Shown here in pieces: positions 24,258 through 39,200 of a stretch of 64,000 nucleotides of DNA. Numbering within the stretch: the first letter of the stretch is position 1; each line of letters begins with the position of its first letter. The stretch is taken from positions 8,838,510 to 8,902,509 of the forward strand of contig NC_066850.1 in NCBI RefSeq assembly GCF_001640805.2, read 5' to 3'. A program made the position numbers and the translations under genes. Below the pieces are notes generated by a model, which saw only the letters and a program-made list of their open reading frames with translations, made no database searches and was not told where the DNA came from. Origin of the DNA: Lates calcarifer. Taxonomy: Eukaryota > Chordata > Actinopteri > Centropomidae.

Positions 24258-24287
24258 ATCTGTTAGGTTTGTTAAAGGGAGCTGGTT

Positions 24288-27200
24288 TCAGAGGTATCCG
24301 CCCAGGCACAGCAGCAGCAGGACGTGCACAGTGAGCAGATAGAGGCTGAACAGCAGAGGGGTGCGCTGGCGAGAGCAGAAGGCCACTCGGAGCATCCTCA
24401 TCAAACCTGGGCCGCCTCTCCGAGTCTGTGGGAGCAGAAACGCAGGGTTACAGGAAACATTTAGCTCATAAGTCTTTATTATTAGTTATCAAGGTGCCAA
24501 ATTAGGTGGCACTGGACATTTGTGGAGCCTTACTCGAGTGACAGCTCCTTCCGGCGGCTCGATAAAAACAGCAGTCTCTGAGTGATCCTCTTCTTGTGCA
24601 GAGTGCCACTTAGCCTGGCTGTGACTGATAATCATGTTAATAAAAACAGATGTTAGCTGTCATATTTTGTTGATCAAACATATTCATCAAGGCTAAAAAG
24701 GGACAAGATGAATAGATAGATGCAGAAAGCGTATGACACCACTGTTTGTTTGTTGTTGTTTTTACCTAATCTGATCCTTAATCTCAACATTTTACAATCA
24801 GAAACATTTAATCAAGGCCAGTTTAACGGTATCTTATACACTTTATAACATTAATACACATAAGAGCAACATAAAACTCATATTATCAAAATGTACAGAG
24901 TATTCTGGTTTTACTAGATTACAATCAAAACAAGTGACACATTGTGTTTGAAGTTGCTGTGGTGAACTTGTTTGCAGTTAACAGTTGCTTATTCATGTGC
25001 ACATCCAGCAGACATGGAACAACATGAGGATTCATTTGGTCTCATGTTTCTGCGATGCTGACAAATGTAAGTCCATCATTAAATTTACTTCTGTTTTGCT
25101 CACAAACAACCCCCGAGGGCAATATCTGCCCCCTCCACCAGCTAGGCGAGAAACTTTGTGTCTGTAGTTTGGTGCTGGGCGGCTCGTGTGCAGTGGATTC
25201 ATCATGTTTTTGTTGTTGTTGTTGTTGTTTTTGCCTAAAAACAGCTGCCTGTAAACAGCTTTGAGGGAGGCTAGACTGAACCAAAATAGTGGGAGTAAAG
25301 TTGACGGGAAACCAAGATTATGAGCTGAAAGGCTCTAAAAATCTCTGTAGAGCTGAGGGGGACTGCTTTCATGTTCACATTATACATAAGTCATTCCACT
25401 GTTAATACAAAAATATAGTTTATAGCAGCTTATAGCAGATTTCCCTGCATGTAATCACTTATCTCTTTGATATCGTGTCATGTTTCATACCGTTTGAGTC
25501 TGTCCTGTGTGGCCATTAGCTGCTCCTCAGCAGCCATCCTCTGCTGTGTCTCTTCATCCAACCTGATGCAGAGAATGAAAACATTTTTTAATAACTTTAA
25601 GCCACATCCTGCTGGTTTCAAAACTCTGGTACTGCTGGATCCACACCATACCTCCGCTGCAACTCTTTGACCTCAGCTATGTATGTGTGGCTGTCCAGCA
25701 GACTGCTTCGCTCCTGTGGGGCTCCAGGAGGACTGTCTGCTTTCTCTGTGCCCTGTGGGAAGATGATGACATGCGACATCCTTATCCTGTATGTTGCTGA
25801 TTTTACAGCTTTATTATGGCTTCAGCAAGTTTGAGGACAAACTAAAATACTTTTAAATACCACTTGTTTACACCCAGTGTGCAATATGATTGAAACCATA
25901 AGTAGAATGACACAAATACTGAAAGCAGTGGCTCTCAACCTAGGGGTCAAGACTCAAGCTATATCTCAAGGGTCACTGGAGGAAATTTGGGTTAAAGGGA
26001 AGAAGGAAAGAAAATAATAATTCCTTTCCTTTATGTTCGTAAGTACAAGCAAATGTTTCTTCCCCTACCTCTCTCTGATATTGTTCCTGCTGAAGTTTGG
26101 GCTTATGAGAACGAGCCTCCTCCAGCATGGCGTGGAGCTGTCGCAGTTGTTGGTCCCTCTCTGAAAGTGTGGCGAGGGTCTGCTGCTTCAGCTGCTCTGC
26201 TTGAGCCATCCAGTCGATACGCTCCAGCCTAAAACAAAACGCAAGACCAAGGTCAAATTCACAGGCAATAAATCGAAGGCTCCTCTTGTCAGTTTTCTTT
26301 TCTTTTTCTTGTCACCAGACAGAAAATGACAAAATGCCCAAATCGTTTCTCACCTGAGCGTCTCTATTTCCTGTTTGCTCACTTCCACCACATTCTCCAG
26401 CTGCGTCACGACACCCAGCATGTCCTTGTTGTTCTTCTTCTCCTCAAACAGCTCCTGGCTGACTTTAATGAGCTCTCCTGCTCCCAGCCGAGCCAGCTCC
26501 GATTTCTGCCTCTCGAGTTCAGATGCTTGTGTTTGAAGCTGCTCCAGCTGCACACAAAAAGGAAGGAAAGACAAACAAACAAAAAAAAAACATGTTGAAA
26601 AATTTTGACATGTTTCTATTTATAGTTTTTTACAAGAACAGTTGAAATATTTGTGTTTATGACTACAATCTTTAGATTTATTTATTGTCACTCACCAGTC
26701 TCTCCCTGTCATTTTGAAGGGCTTGTAGTGCATTCTTCAGACCCCACACTTCCCCAGTGGAGCCTCCTGGGCTGCTGTGTGCTGCGTGACCACCTGCCTT
26801 GCTCATCTCTTCCAGCTTCAGACTCAGTTCCTGGGCCTTGTTTACTGCCTCCTCCCTGCTGTCCTGGAGTGAGGCCATGGCTTTGGCAAACGACTGGTTC
26901 TCTGCTCTCAATTGCGTCGTCACTTCTTTCTCCTCTAGCAGCTTCTGCTCGATGGCCAGCAGGTCTCTGGCCAGCTCTGCCACCCTCTCCTGAGCGCTCT
27001 CAGACTCTGTTCGCATCACACCTCCCTCCCATCGCAGCTCAGCCAGCTCTTTGCTCTTGCTGTCCCACTCTTGTCTCTCCCTTAATAGGCTCTCCTCTAA
27101 AGCCTCCACTTGCTCTCTTGCTGCTTGCAGCTGCTCCCTCAGCTTCTCAACCTCGGCACCAGGGGCATCTATCACCTGTGATACTGTCATGCTGTCAGCA

Positions 27201-30200
27201 GCCTGAACAAGAGTCTCCCTCTCCACCCTCGCTGCCTCTATTTCTGTCTCCCTGGCTCTGCTAATACTCTTCAACTGACTTTCCAATTCCTCACGTTCCT
27301 TTTCCAGTGTGGTGATCCGCTCTCTCTGAGCTGCCAGAAGCTGTTTGTGCTGGGAGTCCTTCATGCTCAGGACTTGGTTAAGTTCATCACGATAGCCGTG
27401 AAGCTGAGCGGATAGCTTGGCCTTTTCAGCATACAGGTCGTCTCTCTGGACCAGCAGAGAGCGCAGCTCCTCCTTCAGGCTGTTGTTCTCCCCTGCTGCC
27501 TCTTGGATCAGAGCATCCTTCTCCATCATCACCTGTGACACAGTACAAATATTCTATTAACCATATATCATATTTGTATATATGTTATAAAAACAAGCAA
27601 ACCACAGGTTACATGTACATTACCTGTAGGTGTTTCTCCTCCAGCTGTTTGTACATGTTAAGGACTCTGTCTCTGTCATCCTGCAGGGAGCCCATGGCCT
27701 TCATGAAAGAGTCCAGTTTGGCTTTTCGGTTGTTGCTCTCTTCCTCTGCCTTTCGCAGCTTTTCTTCCAGATCCCGTACTTCTCCTCTTCTCTGCTCCAG
27801 CTCCTCCTCAGCTTCTTGTGCCCGGCTGTCGGCCTCCTTTCTAGCCTCGTCGGCAGCCTGGGAAATAAAACACACGCATAGTGAGAAATGTGTTAAGGGT
27901 TATCTTATAGTTGCTATTTGATGGCTCACTGAAAATCGATGAGAGGGCAAAACAACATATCATATGTACTGTAAATGAATAAATGTTGATACCTGAGCAA
28001 CAGCTTGCTCCCTCTCCCCGAGCATTTCCACCTCTCTCCTCTCCTTCTCATGTAACTCTGCTTGCAGACTCTCTGTCAAGGCCTTAGAGGACCTCAGGTC
28101 TGTCTCCAGCTGCTCCACGTTCAGACACAGCCGCCTCTCTTCTGCCTCCCTCTCCCTGAGCTCAGTCCTGGCCTGGTTGACTTCACCCTGCAGCCGACCT
28201 ACAGCCTCCTCCAGGGCCTGGACTCTGTGACAGAGACCCTCCACTTCATCTGTCAGTGTGCTGACTTCATTTTGTGCAGACTGCAGCTCATCTGTGGTTT
28301 GCTGAAGCTTGCTCCTCTCCTCACTGAGGACAGCTTGACTCTCTGCAACTTTCTTTTCCTCTTCCTCCAGTCTCAGCTGCCACTCTTTGTCTGCTTTCTC
28401 TAGTCTGAAAAAAAAAATAATGTGAGTTTTGAGCTAAAAAGCTGAACATAATTAAATTAAGAGAGCTGGGAAATAAGACAAATACAGAGAGGTTTTTACC
28501 TGTCCACAGAAAGCTGACGTTCCTCTTTCAGTGCAGTTTCTTTCTGAAGCTGTTCTGCCAGTTCCTTGGCCCGTGTCTCTGCCTCCCGGACTTCAGCCTC
28601 CTTACCCTGTAGAGCATCATTAAAGCGAGTCTCCCACTGCCGGGCCTCGTCCAAAACTCTGTCCCGGTCATCTTGCAGAGAGGACATGCAGCGTGAGAAG
28701 GCAGCCAACCTGGCCAGAGACTCATCTAGACGAGCTTGCATCTCCTGGGCCTGTCTCTCAGCTCCCTCTGCCACCTCTCTGGCCTCCAGGGTGGCTTCCT
28801 CCTCCCTTTCCCGTTCTCTGTAGGCCTCCTCCAGTCTCAGCTCCATCTCCTTCAGTTCAGCTCCCAGCCTGAATCTCACTGAGTCCAGGGTTTGCTCTGC
28901 CTCGGCTTTCATCAAGGCCTCTTTCTGCTGGGCGCTCTGTTCTAAAGTTGTTTTCTCAGCTAAGGCCTCGCTTAACTGTTTTTGGACATCATCCAGTTGA
29001 GATTTACAGCTAGCCAACTCTGCCTCAGTCTTTTTCAGGTCCTCTAGAGTTTTGGAAGTCTCCAGCTGGGATTGCTCTAGTTTGTTGCTGAGCTCATCGT
29101 GTCCTAGCTGCAGCGCCTTAGCTTCCCTCCCCAGCTCACTGATCCTCTCCTGGTACTGGATGCTGTCTTTCTGCAGCTGTCGGACCTCCAGCTGCTTCTC
29201 CCTCAGCAGTTCTTCCAGCTGACGTGCTCTGCTCTGGCTGCCCTCTTTGACCCTCTGAGCCGACCTCAGCTGTTGCTCCAGCTCCCTCTGCTTGCCCGAC
29301 TCCGCTTCGGCTTCGGCTCTCTCTCTCTGGGCTTGCCTCATGTCCTCCTCCAGTCTGGACGCCCGGTCCTTCTCGCTCTGAGCTTCGGCTTCCAGTTCAG
29401 CTCGCTCCCTCTCCAACCTCTCCACCTCACGCTGAAGTTCAGCCAGGTGCTCCCGGTTGTCTGCTGCCTCTTGCTGATAACCGGCGATGCTCCCATTAAG
29501 TTGGGCCAGCTGATTCATCAGGCGCTCCTCCAGGTTATCTTTCTCAGTTTCCAGACTTCTGAGGAGCTCTTTGAACTGAGTTTCCCTCTTTGAAGCCTCT
29601 TCAATCAGGCTGTTCTCTCTCTCTTTGCTCTCTTGCAGGCACTTCTCTAAAGAGGCCACAAGTCCCAGCTTCTCTTTGCTTTCCTGCAGGTCTCGCTCAA
29701 GAGAGGTCAGTTCAGCTCTGAGTTCAGCCTCTCGTTCCTGCCACAGCCCCCTCTCTGTTTTAACAGCTGCCTCCATTTCCTTCATTTTATCCTCTAATAA
29801 AGTTTGAGCACTTTCAGTCATTTCTTCTTTTTCCTCATCAGGCTGCAAATGTGTTTCTGGTGCAGACACTGCAACTATTTGTTCACCTGGAGTCTCTTTT
29901 GGAGTTAGGGCTCTTCCATTGTCTTCATTCTGACTCTCAACAGGCTCTGCTCTGGTCATGATTATGTCTGATTTCTGAGCAGTGACAACCTCCTCTATAA
30001 CAGCTGCAGAGCTAAGTGGAGTCACTTGAATTTCATTCTCTTTCTCTCCCATTTGGGCAAGTTGTTCCCTCAGTTCTTCAATCTGCTGTCCCAAAGAGTC
30101 TCTCTCTGCCGCTGTGGTGTCCAGCTGGGCTTTCAAAGCCTCCATCTCTTCCTCAAGTCTTTGAACCTCAGCTTTCAGAGACTTGTCCTCTCGTTTGATT

Positions 30201-33200
30201 ACAGGCTTTTCCTGCATCTCTCTCAGTTTCTCATTCTCCTCCTCTAACTCCAGGATTTTCTGCTGCTTCGTTTTGGCAAATTTTCTCATTTTGTCTTTCA
30301 CTGAATCCACCTCTTTCTGTGCCTCCTCTGCCTGCCTCTCAGCTTCTTGCCTCGCAGCCTCATGCGTCCTCACTTTGGCCGCCAACTCCTGTCTCTCCTG
30401 CCTGGCGGCTTCCAGGACCCGCCTCACTCTCTCTGCCTCGTCGCTCACATTTTCATAGGATTTGAGCAAAGTCTCGTACTCGTCCTTCATGCTTTGAACC
30501 TTTTCCTCCCACTCTCTGCTCACCCTGGCAGCCTCTTCTTTTGCAAACTCCACCTCTCTCTTACAGGCATCTTTCTCATTCAGTATTCCTTCCATGGCCA
30601 GTTTGAGGCTCTCGCAGGATGATCCAAGGCTTTGGTTCTCCAGTAAAGTTCGATCAACCTCCTCGATGAGTCTGACTCTTTCTGCTCTTAGCTTCTCCAG
30701 CTCGTCCTCTGCTGTCTCTATTTTCTGCTGCAGCTCAGTAGTAAGCTTCTCGGTTGAGGCTAGCAGCTCCTTCTGGGTCTTGTTTTCTTTGAGGGCCTCT
30801 TTGCGAGAGATCAGAGCGGCCTGCAGTTTTCTCTGTAGCTGCTGAATCTTTGCCTCACTGTCTTTCTCTTCCTCTTGCTTTTGTGGAACCTCAACCTCCA
30901 GCCTCTGGGTTTTTTCCTTCTCAACCTTTAATTCTTCCTGTAAAGAAGCTATTAGTTGATCCTTCTGAGACACTGTATCCTGCATTAAGTGTATGAGAGA
31001 GTTCTGCTCACTTAACTGCTGACTAAGCTCCATTATCTCATGGTTTTTGTTGTTGAGAAACTGCTTGAAATCGTTGACTTCAGCCTGTAGATTTTCAATG
31101 GAGGATGTGGATTCTGCAGATGTTGCTTTGGCTGCAGCTTCCATCTCTGCTTTTAGGGTTTCTGCATAAGACTCAGCCTGGCGATGCTTTTCTCTAAGAT
31201 CATTAATTTCCTCTGAGAGTGCGTCAATCTGTCTCTCCTTTTGTCTTAGCGCTTGCAGCTCTTTGCCCAAATCGTCTACTTCAGCCCCCTTCAGTGACAG
31301 ACTGGCCTGAGCTTCCTGCAGCTGCTTCTGTAACTCTGTGTTTGCCACCTGCACAGTCTGGATCTCTTCTCTGAGAGCTTTCAGAGATTCCTCCATTTGT
31401 GCAGGGTGGACACCAGACGGCTCTGCAGGATGCTGAACTGGATCGCTAGTTTGTGGTTGTGATGAATCAGTCTCAGATGAGGCAAAATCCACCCAGTCCT
31501 CCTGAACCCAGTCACCTGCTGCTTGCTTCTCCACATTTTCAGCCCGTTCTTCGATCTCTTGTTGAGGCAGGTCCTGTCCCTCAGCGCTCACCTTTTCTTC
31601 CAATTCTCTCAGTTTAGTGAGAAGGACCTCTCTCTCTCCACTCTGCACCTCAAAACGATCCATCAGCTCACTGTATTCTTCTTTCTGCTGCTTCAGTTGT
31701 TCTCGGTGGTGTCTGTCTTTCTCTTTCGCTTTGCGGATGGTTTCTTTGCGAGATTCTTGAGCCTCCTGAACCTTCTTCTGAAGCGTTTCACACTCTGCTT
31801 CCAGAGTGGCCACCTGGGATTGTAACACGGTTGTTTCAGGAGAAATGTCTGGTGCCTGCTGAGTGTTCTCAGCTTCTTCGCTTAGCTTTCTATTCAGGGC
31901 AAGCGTCTCAGCGATGACTTGATCCTGTTCACTAATTTTTTGCTCAAGAGTTTCAACTGTCTCCTCTTTGGATCTTAAAGCTTGCTCGAGCTCCAGGAGT
32001 TTAGCTTCCATTTCTTGAATCTCATGTCCTCTAGTTTTTTCTACCTCTGGAGTATCTGCAGGAGTTTCACCCTTTGTTAATTCATCTTGCTCTTTTTTAG
32101 CTTCGGCCTCAAAATCAGCAACCTTCTTCATCAGCTCTTTGCGATGCACAAGTGCAGCCTGAAGCTTCTTCCTTGTGTTTGTTAATTGGGTTTCCAGAGC
32201 TTCTTTCTCCTTTTGAACACGACCAAGTTCATCATCTACACGAGCCGGCGAGTCCTCAGGACTCACCTGCTGTTTCTCATCTCTCACTTTCTCAAGTTCC
32301 ACTACCTGCTCTTTCAGTTTATGGACTTCTCTGTCTATCTGGAACTTCTCCTCCTCTACTTGTAGGAGTTTAGCGGACATGCTGTCGTTGAGCTCCATCA
32401 TCTCATTCTCTTTCTGGCTGAGACGAAGCTGCAGCTCACTGATCTCAGAGTCCTTCTTTGACAAAGACTCGTTGTTGAGATCTGAGGTCTGGGAATATTC
32501 CAACATGCTGTTTTCCATTTCTTGAAGCCTCCTTTCAAGCTCAGAGGAGAGGAGTTCTCTGTCTTCTAGCTGAGCGCTCAGCATCCTGGCCTGACCCTCC
32601 TGCTCAGAGAGCGCTCGCTGGATTGTTTCCAAGTCGCTCTGCAGGCTATGAATCTTCTGCTCCTTGGCTTGGCTCTCAGTGTTCAAAATGTCTATCTGCT
32701 CCTCTAGAAGCTGCATTTCAACGCGGTGCTTCTCCACCACAGAGCTACTTTGCTGGGAAACCTGGTCCAACTCCACCCTGGCTAACTTTAGCTCCTCTGC
32801 AAAGTTACTGACCTGGGACTCTGCTTCTTCTTTGGCAGCAGTGAGGGACTGTGTTTCTTCTTCCAGACTCCTGATTTTCTCTTGTGACTCTGCAGCTGCC
32901 TCTCTGAGCCTCTGCAGCTCCGACAACAGTTCACTGTACCTCTTCTGGAGTTCCTCTGCTAAGGCCTGAGCAAAGACCTGGCCAGACGGCACATTAGCAT
33001 CTGAGGAAGAAGAACTGTGCTGAGTTAGATGAACCTGAACTGTCTCTCGGATGACGACGGAGGAGGACTCCACTTGAACTGTGGAGGTTTCCTGCTCCAT
33101 GCTTGTCGCCTCCCACGACTGCAGCTGTAGCTGGCCAAAGTCCTGCAGGATGGAGGGCCACTCCTGCCCTCCATCTTGATTCACAGCTTCCAAGAGGGTC

Positions 33201-36200
33201 CAGCTGCTGTGTGCCACCTCTGAATCACTACTGGCAACCATCTCATCTGAGGAAGTCCCTTTGGACTCTTCTGGGGACTCTGACTGGTGACCAATAAGCT
33301 CTGGGCTACTTTCATTATCAGCAGAAATGGAGAGGATGGAGGTGTTCTCAGCCACCAAAGTGGTCTCTTCTTCTTGTGTATCCTCCATTAGGTCAGGAAG
33401 AGCCGCAGAGCTGTCAAGGGGAGCCACACTGGCACCCTGATCCTGGTCTGGGGTCTGATCATATGGTTCACTTGATTCAACCTCACCAGAGCTGTGGTCT
33501 TTAGCCAGTCTGAGAGATTCTCGCAAGGCAAACAGCTCATTGTCTTTTTCTATTAGCTGCTGCTCCAGTTCCAGTATGTGTGCTGTGGAAGAGAACGAAC
33601 AGGGAAATAATGCCTCAGTATAAGTATAAACACATCAATAGAGTGTGTGTGCCGTCAGTGGGATATATTACTGTTCAAAGTTCATACAGTTAACTTAGGC
33701 TGCCACACAGAACATTAATACTTAACCAGACAAAATCAATCCTGGAAAAAGAATTGACCATTTTTATTATCCTGAACAGTTTAAATACTGTAAAGTAGGA
33801 AAGATACAGATGAGCAAGAATCTAATCTATGATGTCCTGAAGTATGACTTTGTATACCACTCCTCTTACGCCAACTAAAAAAACATTCACAGCTTTACAG
33901 AACCCAGCAATTTTAGGAGATTAAGGTAAAGTTTCTATTATAAAAACACAAGTATTACAATTAAAATAAGAATACATCTTCATTTTTTTTTGATCGCATT
34001 ATTAAACAGTTACCATTTCTAACTAATAAATTATAGCTAATATATTATTTCAGCTCTTACACAGCATAATGTATTAGTTGATTATATTTTGTATTAATGA
34101 TCTATAATCTACAAAGCAGCTTGTAACTAAAGGTGTAGAATAAACTTCTTTGCCCCTAAAATGTAGTGGAATGAAGTAACATAAAACAATTTCTTTTTTT
34201 AAGTTACTTTCCATCACTGAGTTAAAGTGAGCAATGTCAAATTATGGCTCCAATTTTCTTCTTTAAATTGTGCATCATAGCTCTTTATTTGTTCTTCAGT
34301 TCATTTGTTTTGAGCTACATAAATGTATTTATTGTATGTGTGAATGTACTGTTTAATTCTGTTTCCATATACAGTGTGAATTTTATTGTAGGAAAGATTT
34401 TTGTACCTTTTTCTGCCTCAGATGAATCCTGTGCTGGTGGTTCAGTCACATCTCTCTCAGATAACTGAAAGAAAGAAACAAAACTGTGACTTCTTTTGAA
34501 AATAGAAAGGACTGAAATGTATTTACCAGAGGAGAAAACAAAAGTTTTTAACAGCTCTATGCAGTGTCTGTGACGGCTGTTTCAATTTAAATCTATATCA
34601 GAAGCATGTATGGCTGTAGTGTAAGGTGAAGGTCGGCTCAGGCAGGCGGTCATAACAGTGGATCACTGCAGGAGGGATTAGACTCACTTCCTCCCACCAG
34701 TTAAAGCACTGTCTGTCTACTGTGTGACCCAGCTTCTGTCCTCGGCCTGACACTGACCGAGATCACCTGTCCAGACCAGTCAGACCGCCCTGCTCTTTAC
34801 AGACAAGGTGACTCTACAAATTGTGTTTTAACATACAGGGAAAAATACATGACACAACTGTCTGACTTTGAAGACTATTAAGAACTACTTTTACTTCTTG
34901 TATCTCAGCTTATACTAAGCTTCCAGCCCCACATCTTCCACTTCAACACCTTTTTTAATCATATAAACAGAGACACAGCATAACAGCAACTCAGCACAAA
35001 GGCGCAGAGAAACTTTGAAGTTCAAGTCTCACAGAGATGATAAAGCCTGCAGAGTAATCATAGAGCTTATTTAGGACTGCCTTTTAAAGTTTATTTCAAG
35101 TGAAAAAAAGCTGCTTACATCTGGCATTAAGCAAGTAATAATTGCCAAAACTTACTTCGTGTCTTTACGCACTCTGTGTTTAAGATCTCACTTACACCTG
35201 GTGTTAATATACAACCTGTATATGGTCATTATGTCTGGACCAGAATGTCATTGGACTGGTGCGCTACTGGGGCGTGATCAGAGATGCGGGCAGAATGGAG
35301 ATTGTGTAAAAGCTCATGAAAACCAGGTGTAAATGCAAAAGCCTGTGGATCAGACGAGCAATTTATAGCAGCAGGACAAAGAGCAATAAAAAAGCATAAA
35401 GGCTATGATGGGTGGAAGTAACAAAAATTAACTGATAAAAATGGAGGTGATGAAAATGCACATGAATTTAAAATGGAGCAGTGAACATGGACGAGAACTG
35501 AAAAATGGAGTGATAAATTATGACTATGACTTGATTAATTTAAAGCTGATTTAATTAAAACAATTGTGATGAGATGAAAACAGAGCCACGTTTCATCATT
35601 CATGAGAGTATCCTCATGGGTGAGTAACAAAAAATACATGAAAAAAATTGAAGTGATGAAAATGAAATGATGGAATTGATGAAATGTTTGTGAATTGTAA
35701 AACAGAGTGATAAATTGTCAATTGATCTGATAAACTTCACTGACATTTTATTTGAAAGAGTGATGCTGCAATAATCAACTGGGCTGTGTTACTTTCTACT
35801 GTCTATCATTCATCACCCATAACACCCAGCTGACATTTATTGTTTACAGCGAGAAATATTTGTGATGTCTGCCCTGTTAAACAGAACACGCCCGCTCAGC
35901 AAACTGGTTTTTAGGCAGAAGTAACAAAAATAACCCAGTCACAGATCACGTGTTGACACCAGGTGTAAATGGGTCTGTAGTACTGACCGTTACAATGTGC
36001 TGCTCCAGCTGCTGTATCTTCACAGTCGCCGCCTCCTGTTCTGTGGTTTTTCTGTCAAGTTGCTCTGAAAATCAGATGACCATGTTTAAAAGATTACTAT
36101 CCTGATGAAAAGCTTAGGTTTTGACATTAACACAGTGAATCCCACCAACAAACCAGATAAACACCCTTACCCTGAAGGGTTTCCATGGCGTGGGTGATCT

Positions 36201-39200
36201 CTGCACAGCGTTCCTCACTCTCACTTCGTTCGTCTTTCAGCCGCTTCAGTTGGTTCTCAATTGACTGCACAGTGTCCAGGAGCAGGGAGAGGTCATCAGG
36301 GATGGGGTTTTCCTCTGCTGCTTGTACATCACCTGGAGCCATAGCTCGTAAATGTCTCCAAACTTCAGCCAAGATCTCATCCTTCCTCTGGGCTTCTTCC
36401 TGGACTTCCTCTTTAAGTGAAGCCAGCTCTCTCTCTAGTTTATCAACTCCTGACTTCTCCCTCTCTAAGGCGTCCTGGCTGGAGCGAGCGGCTGCCTCTC
36501 TCATTGATGCAAGTTCGCTTTCAAGCCGGGCTATTTCTGCCCTGTCTCTCTCTGACGCATCGCAGCTCGCTTGGACGGCTGCGAGCTCAGCCTCTCTCAT
36601 CAGAGCCAGTTCTCTCTCCATTCTGGCAACTTCCATCCTCTCTTTCTCCAGAGCGTCTTGACTAACACGCTCAGCCTCTCTCAGGGAGACCAGCTCGCTG
36701 CTCTCCTGCCTTACCACCTCAATTCTCTCTCTTTCCAGAGCCTCCAGGCTGCTTCGGAGGGCTGCGAGTTCTACATCGGCCCTGCTGGCCTGTTCAGACC
36801 ACTGCTGCCTCTCCTCCTCCCTCAGCTTCACGGCCTCGGCCAGCTCCTGCTCCATCTGCCGGAACTGAGCAGTCAAAATCTGAGCAGAAAGAGGGTGAGA
36901 CACAGAGAGAGAGAGCGAAAGAGGATATGGGTGTGTGTGTGTTGTATGGCTCAGCCAAACAATGCATTATAATGACGGCAAGATCCTGGGTGTGTCTTGT
37001 TTGAACAATTTGCAGAAGTATCACCAAGTAACATGTCCGTAAATATCAGGCAATATGAGGGATGATCTCTAAGAGCGGCGCTCAAATGGCATCTGGTGCA
37101 ACAGGATCTGTACCTGTTTTTGCTGATCAGCACTGCTCACTTCCTGCTGCAGCATTTCCAGCACTTGGGAGCGAGACTTCAAGGCCTCCTCAAGCTCTTC
37201 ACAACGCCTCTGAGCTGCAAGCAGGGCCTGGGGAAAGATGACACAACAACGAAACCACATGAGTGTATGAGACTGTGAATGTATGTTTGAAGTGTGGCAA
37301 TAAATTGAAACATTTTTGTGTTTGTCCCCTTGAAATGAAGCTAGTCATCAAAGTTTAATAAAGAATGGCTACTTCCTGTCATTCTTAAAATAAAGTGTCA
37401 CATTTTGGAAGCAAGTTTCTACCCCTTTTTTTTTTCTTTTTTTTTTTGGAGTTGATTTTGTCCAAATCAGTGCAGCCCTCTGGGGCATATATGTAATTTA
37501 TCCTAAATAAATTAACTCTGGAGAAAATATAGTCTTTTAACAATAATATTTAATGTCATCATCCTGAAAGAGAACTTGGTAAAATCAAGTCAAATTACGA
37601 ATAAACAATTATTCTAGGTAATAAAAAGAAAAATGGCTAGAGAATTACAATGACTGTTAGTTGCAGCCCTACAATGAGCAAAAAAAGGAGAAGAAAAATA
37701 AAAGTCAAACAAATACTCAGTGGGGGTTTGAACAGGTCAATTATAAATGAATGAACCAAATATTGAAGAACTTCTGGATCCTGTACCTGCTGAAGCTCGC
37801 CATCATTCTGAGACTGCGTTGTGACCCTCATCAACTCCTCTTCGTGTTTTTGAATCTGTTCCTGGAAACGCACATCCTTCTCACAGACCACAGCCTGCAG
37901 TTTCTGCAACTGAAAACAAACAAAACACAACAAACCATCCTCAGAGACCTTTGCTCAGGACATTTTAAGTCATTATTTGTTGACAGAGTAGGATAACGTG
38001 TAATTGCAGCTGTGTCACCTGCTCAGTGTGGGCAGATTCCTTCTCTTGAAGAAGCTGTTCGGTGGCCTGGAGTCGTTGTTTAAGCTCCCTGCTGTTGGCC
38101 TCCTCCTCGCTCAGCTTGTTCTTCAGTTCTTGGAGCTCCTCCTCCACTGCAGCGCCCGCTCCTGTGAAAGAGCTGTCTGGGCTCTGCTGTAGACACAACA
38201 GATGTTCAAGTCAGATAAAAACCAAACGGCTTGATTTTTATTGTCGTTTTTTTTTTATTATTGTAGTTTGTGGCTAACTATTTTTGCCTCATTTGAACTC
38301 ACTGTGCCTCCTCCTGATCCTTTCAAATCAGTTATCTGTTTGTTGAGTGAAGCCATCTTAGCTTTGGCCTGCAGTTTGAGTTTGGTGAATCGAGCCTCAG
38401 CTTCTTCCTTTTCATTCTGAGGATATGAAGAATTAAAAAAAAGATGCTGGCATGAAGAACACACTGCAGTGAACTGACTTTTTTGGAGGAAACTGCTGAT
38501 AGGAAACATGCAGGATTATTCACCTTGAGCTGTGCATCTTTGTTTGCGAGCTCAGTGTCCTTTTGGACAAGCTGGGTGTCTTTGTCCCGGATGAGCTCCT
38601 TCAGCTGGACCACCAGCTGTTCCAGATGAGCCAGCCTCTCCATGGCCTCCTCTGGGACCTCAGACTCTGCTGAAGCCTGGCCCTCACCAGCAGGGAGCTG
38701 AGGCACAAGCACACCCTGTACAAGGAAACAAATTAAGGTCAAATAAAGGTCAGTTTAATTATCATGGTCAGTCCTGCTCAGCCTGTAGAAACAGCTGTAT
38801 CTCTGAAGCAGAGTAAAAAACGATCCTAACCTCGGCCTTGAGACTTCAGATCTTTTGACAGAAAGCTTGTGTTACAAATTGGGGGCAAGGAGACTCATTA
38901 ACTGGACTAAGAGTGAGGATATCACGACCTCTGCTGCTTCAATTTTGACCATTAATTCTCTTCTGAGTGACCCAACTTGAATGGAAGTCACATATTAAAT
39001 CACTGGAGCTCCTCTTTAAAGTGGCAGAGATCAAAGGGTTTCTTGAATATACAGACACTCTGGAGTCAAAGGAGTCACACCAACATGGCCGTCTAAGATA
39101 TTTACCACACATATCTTCTATATCTTACATAACATACTCACAAATCTTCGCATAAAGATTTTCTGTGCTAATAGGACGACTATAAGAACTCATCTCAAGA

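Larger units (their letters stand above)
21480..24287. other. hcls1-golgb1 intergenic region and golgb1 3' UTR
   Basis: No exon is recognised. The right part must be golgb1 3' UTR, but several TTTATT words prevent choosing its polyadenylation site. The interval includes nested repeats (23215-23825) and a CT-rich microsatellite (24178-24257). Confidence 0.6.

Noticed and set aside
26653..27264. 203-codon plus-strand ORF opposite golgb1
   Set aside because: It is the complement of a long coiled-coil exon; Ser/Leu/Pro-rich antisense frames are expected there and no splice or start context supports it.
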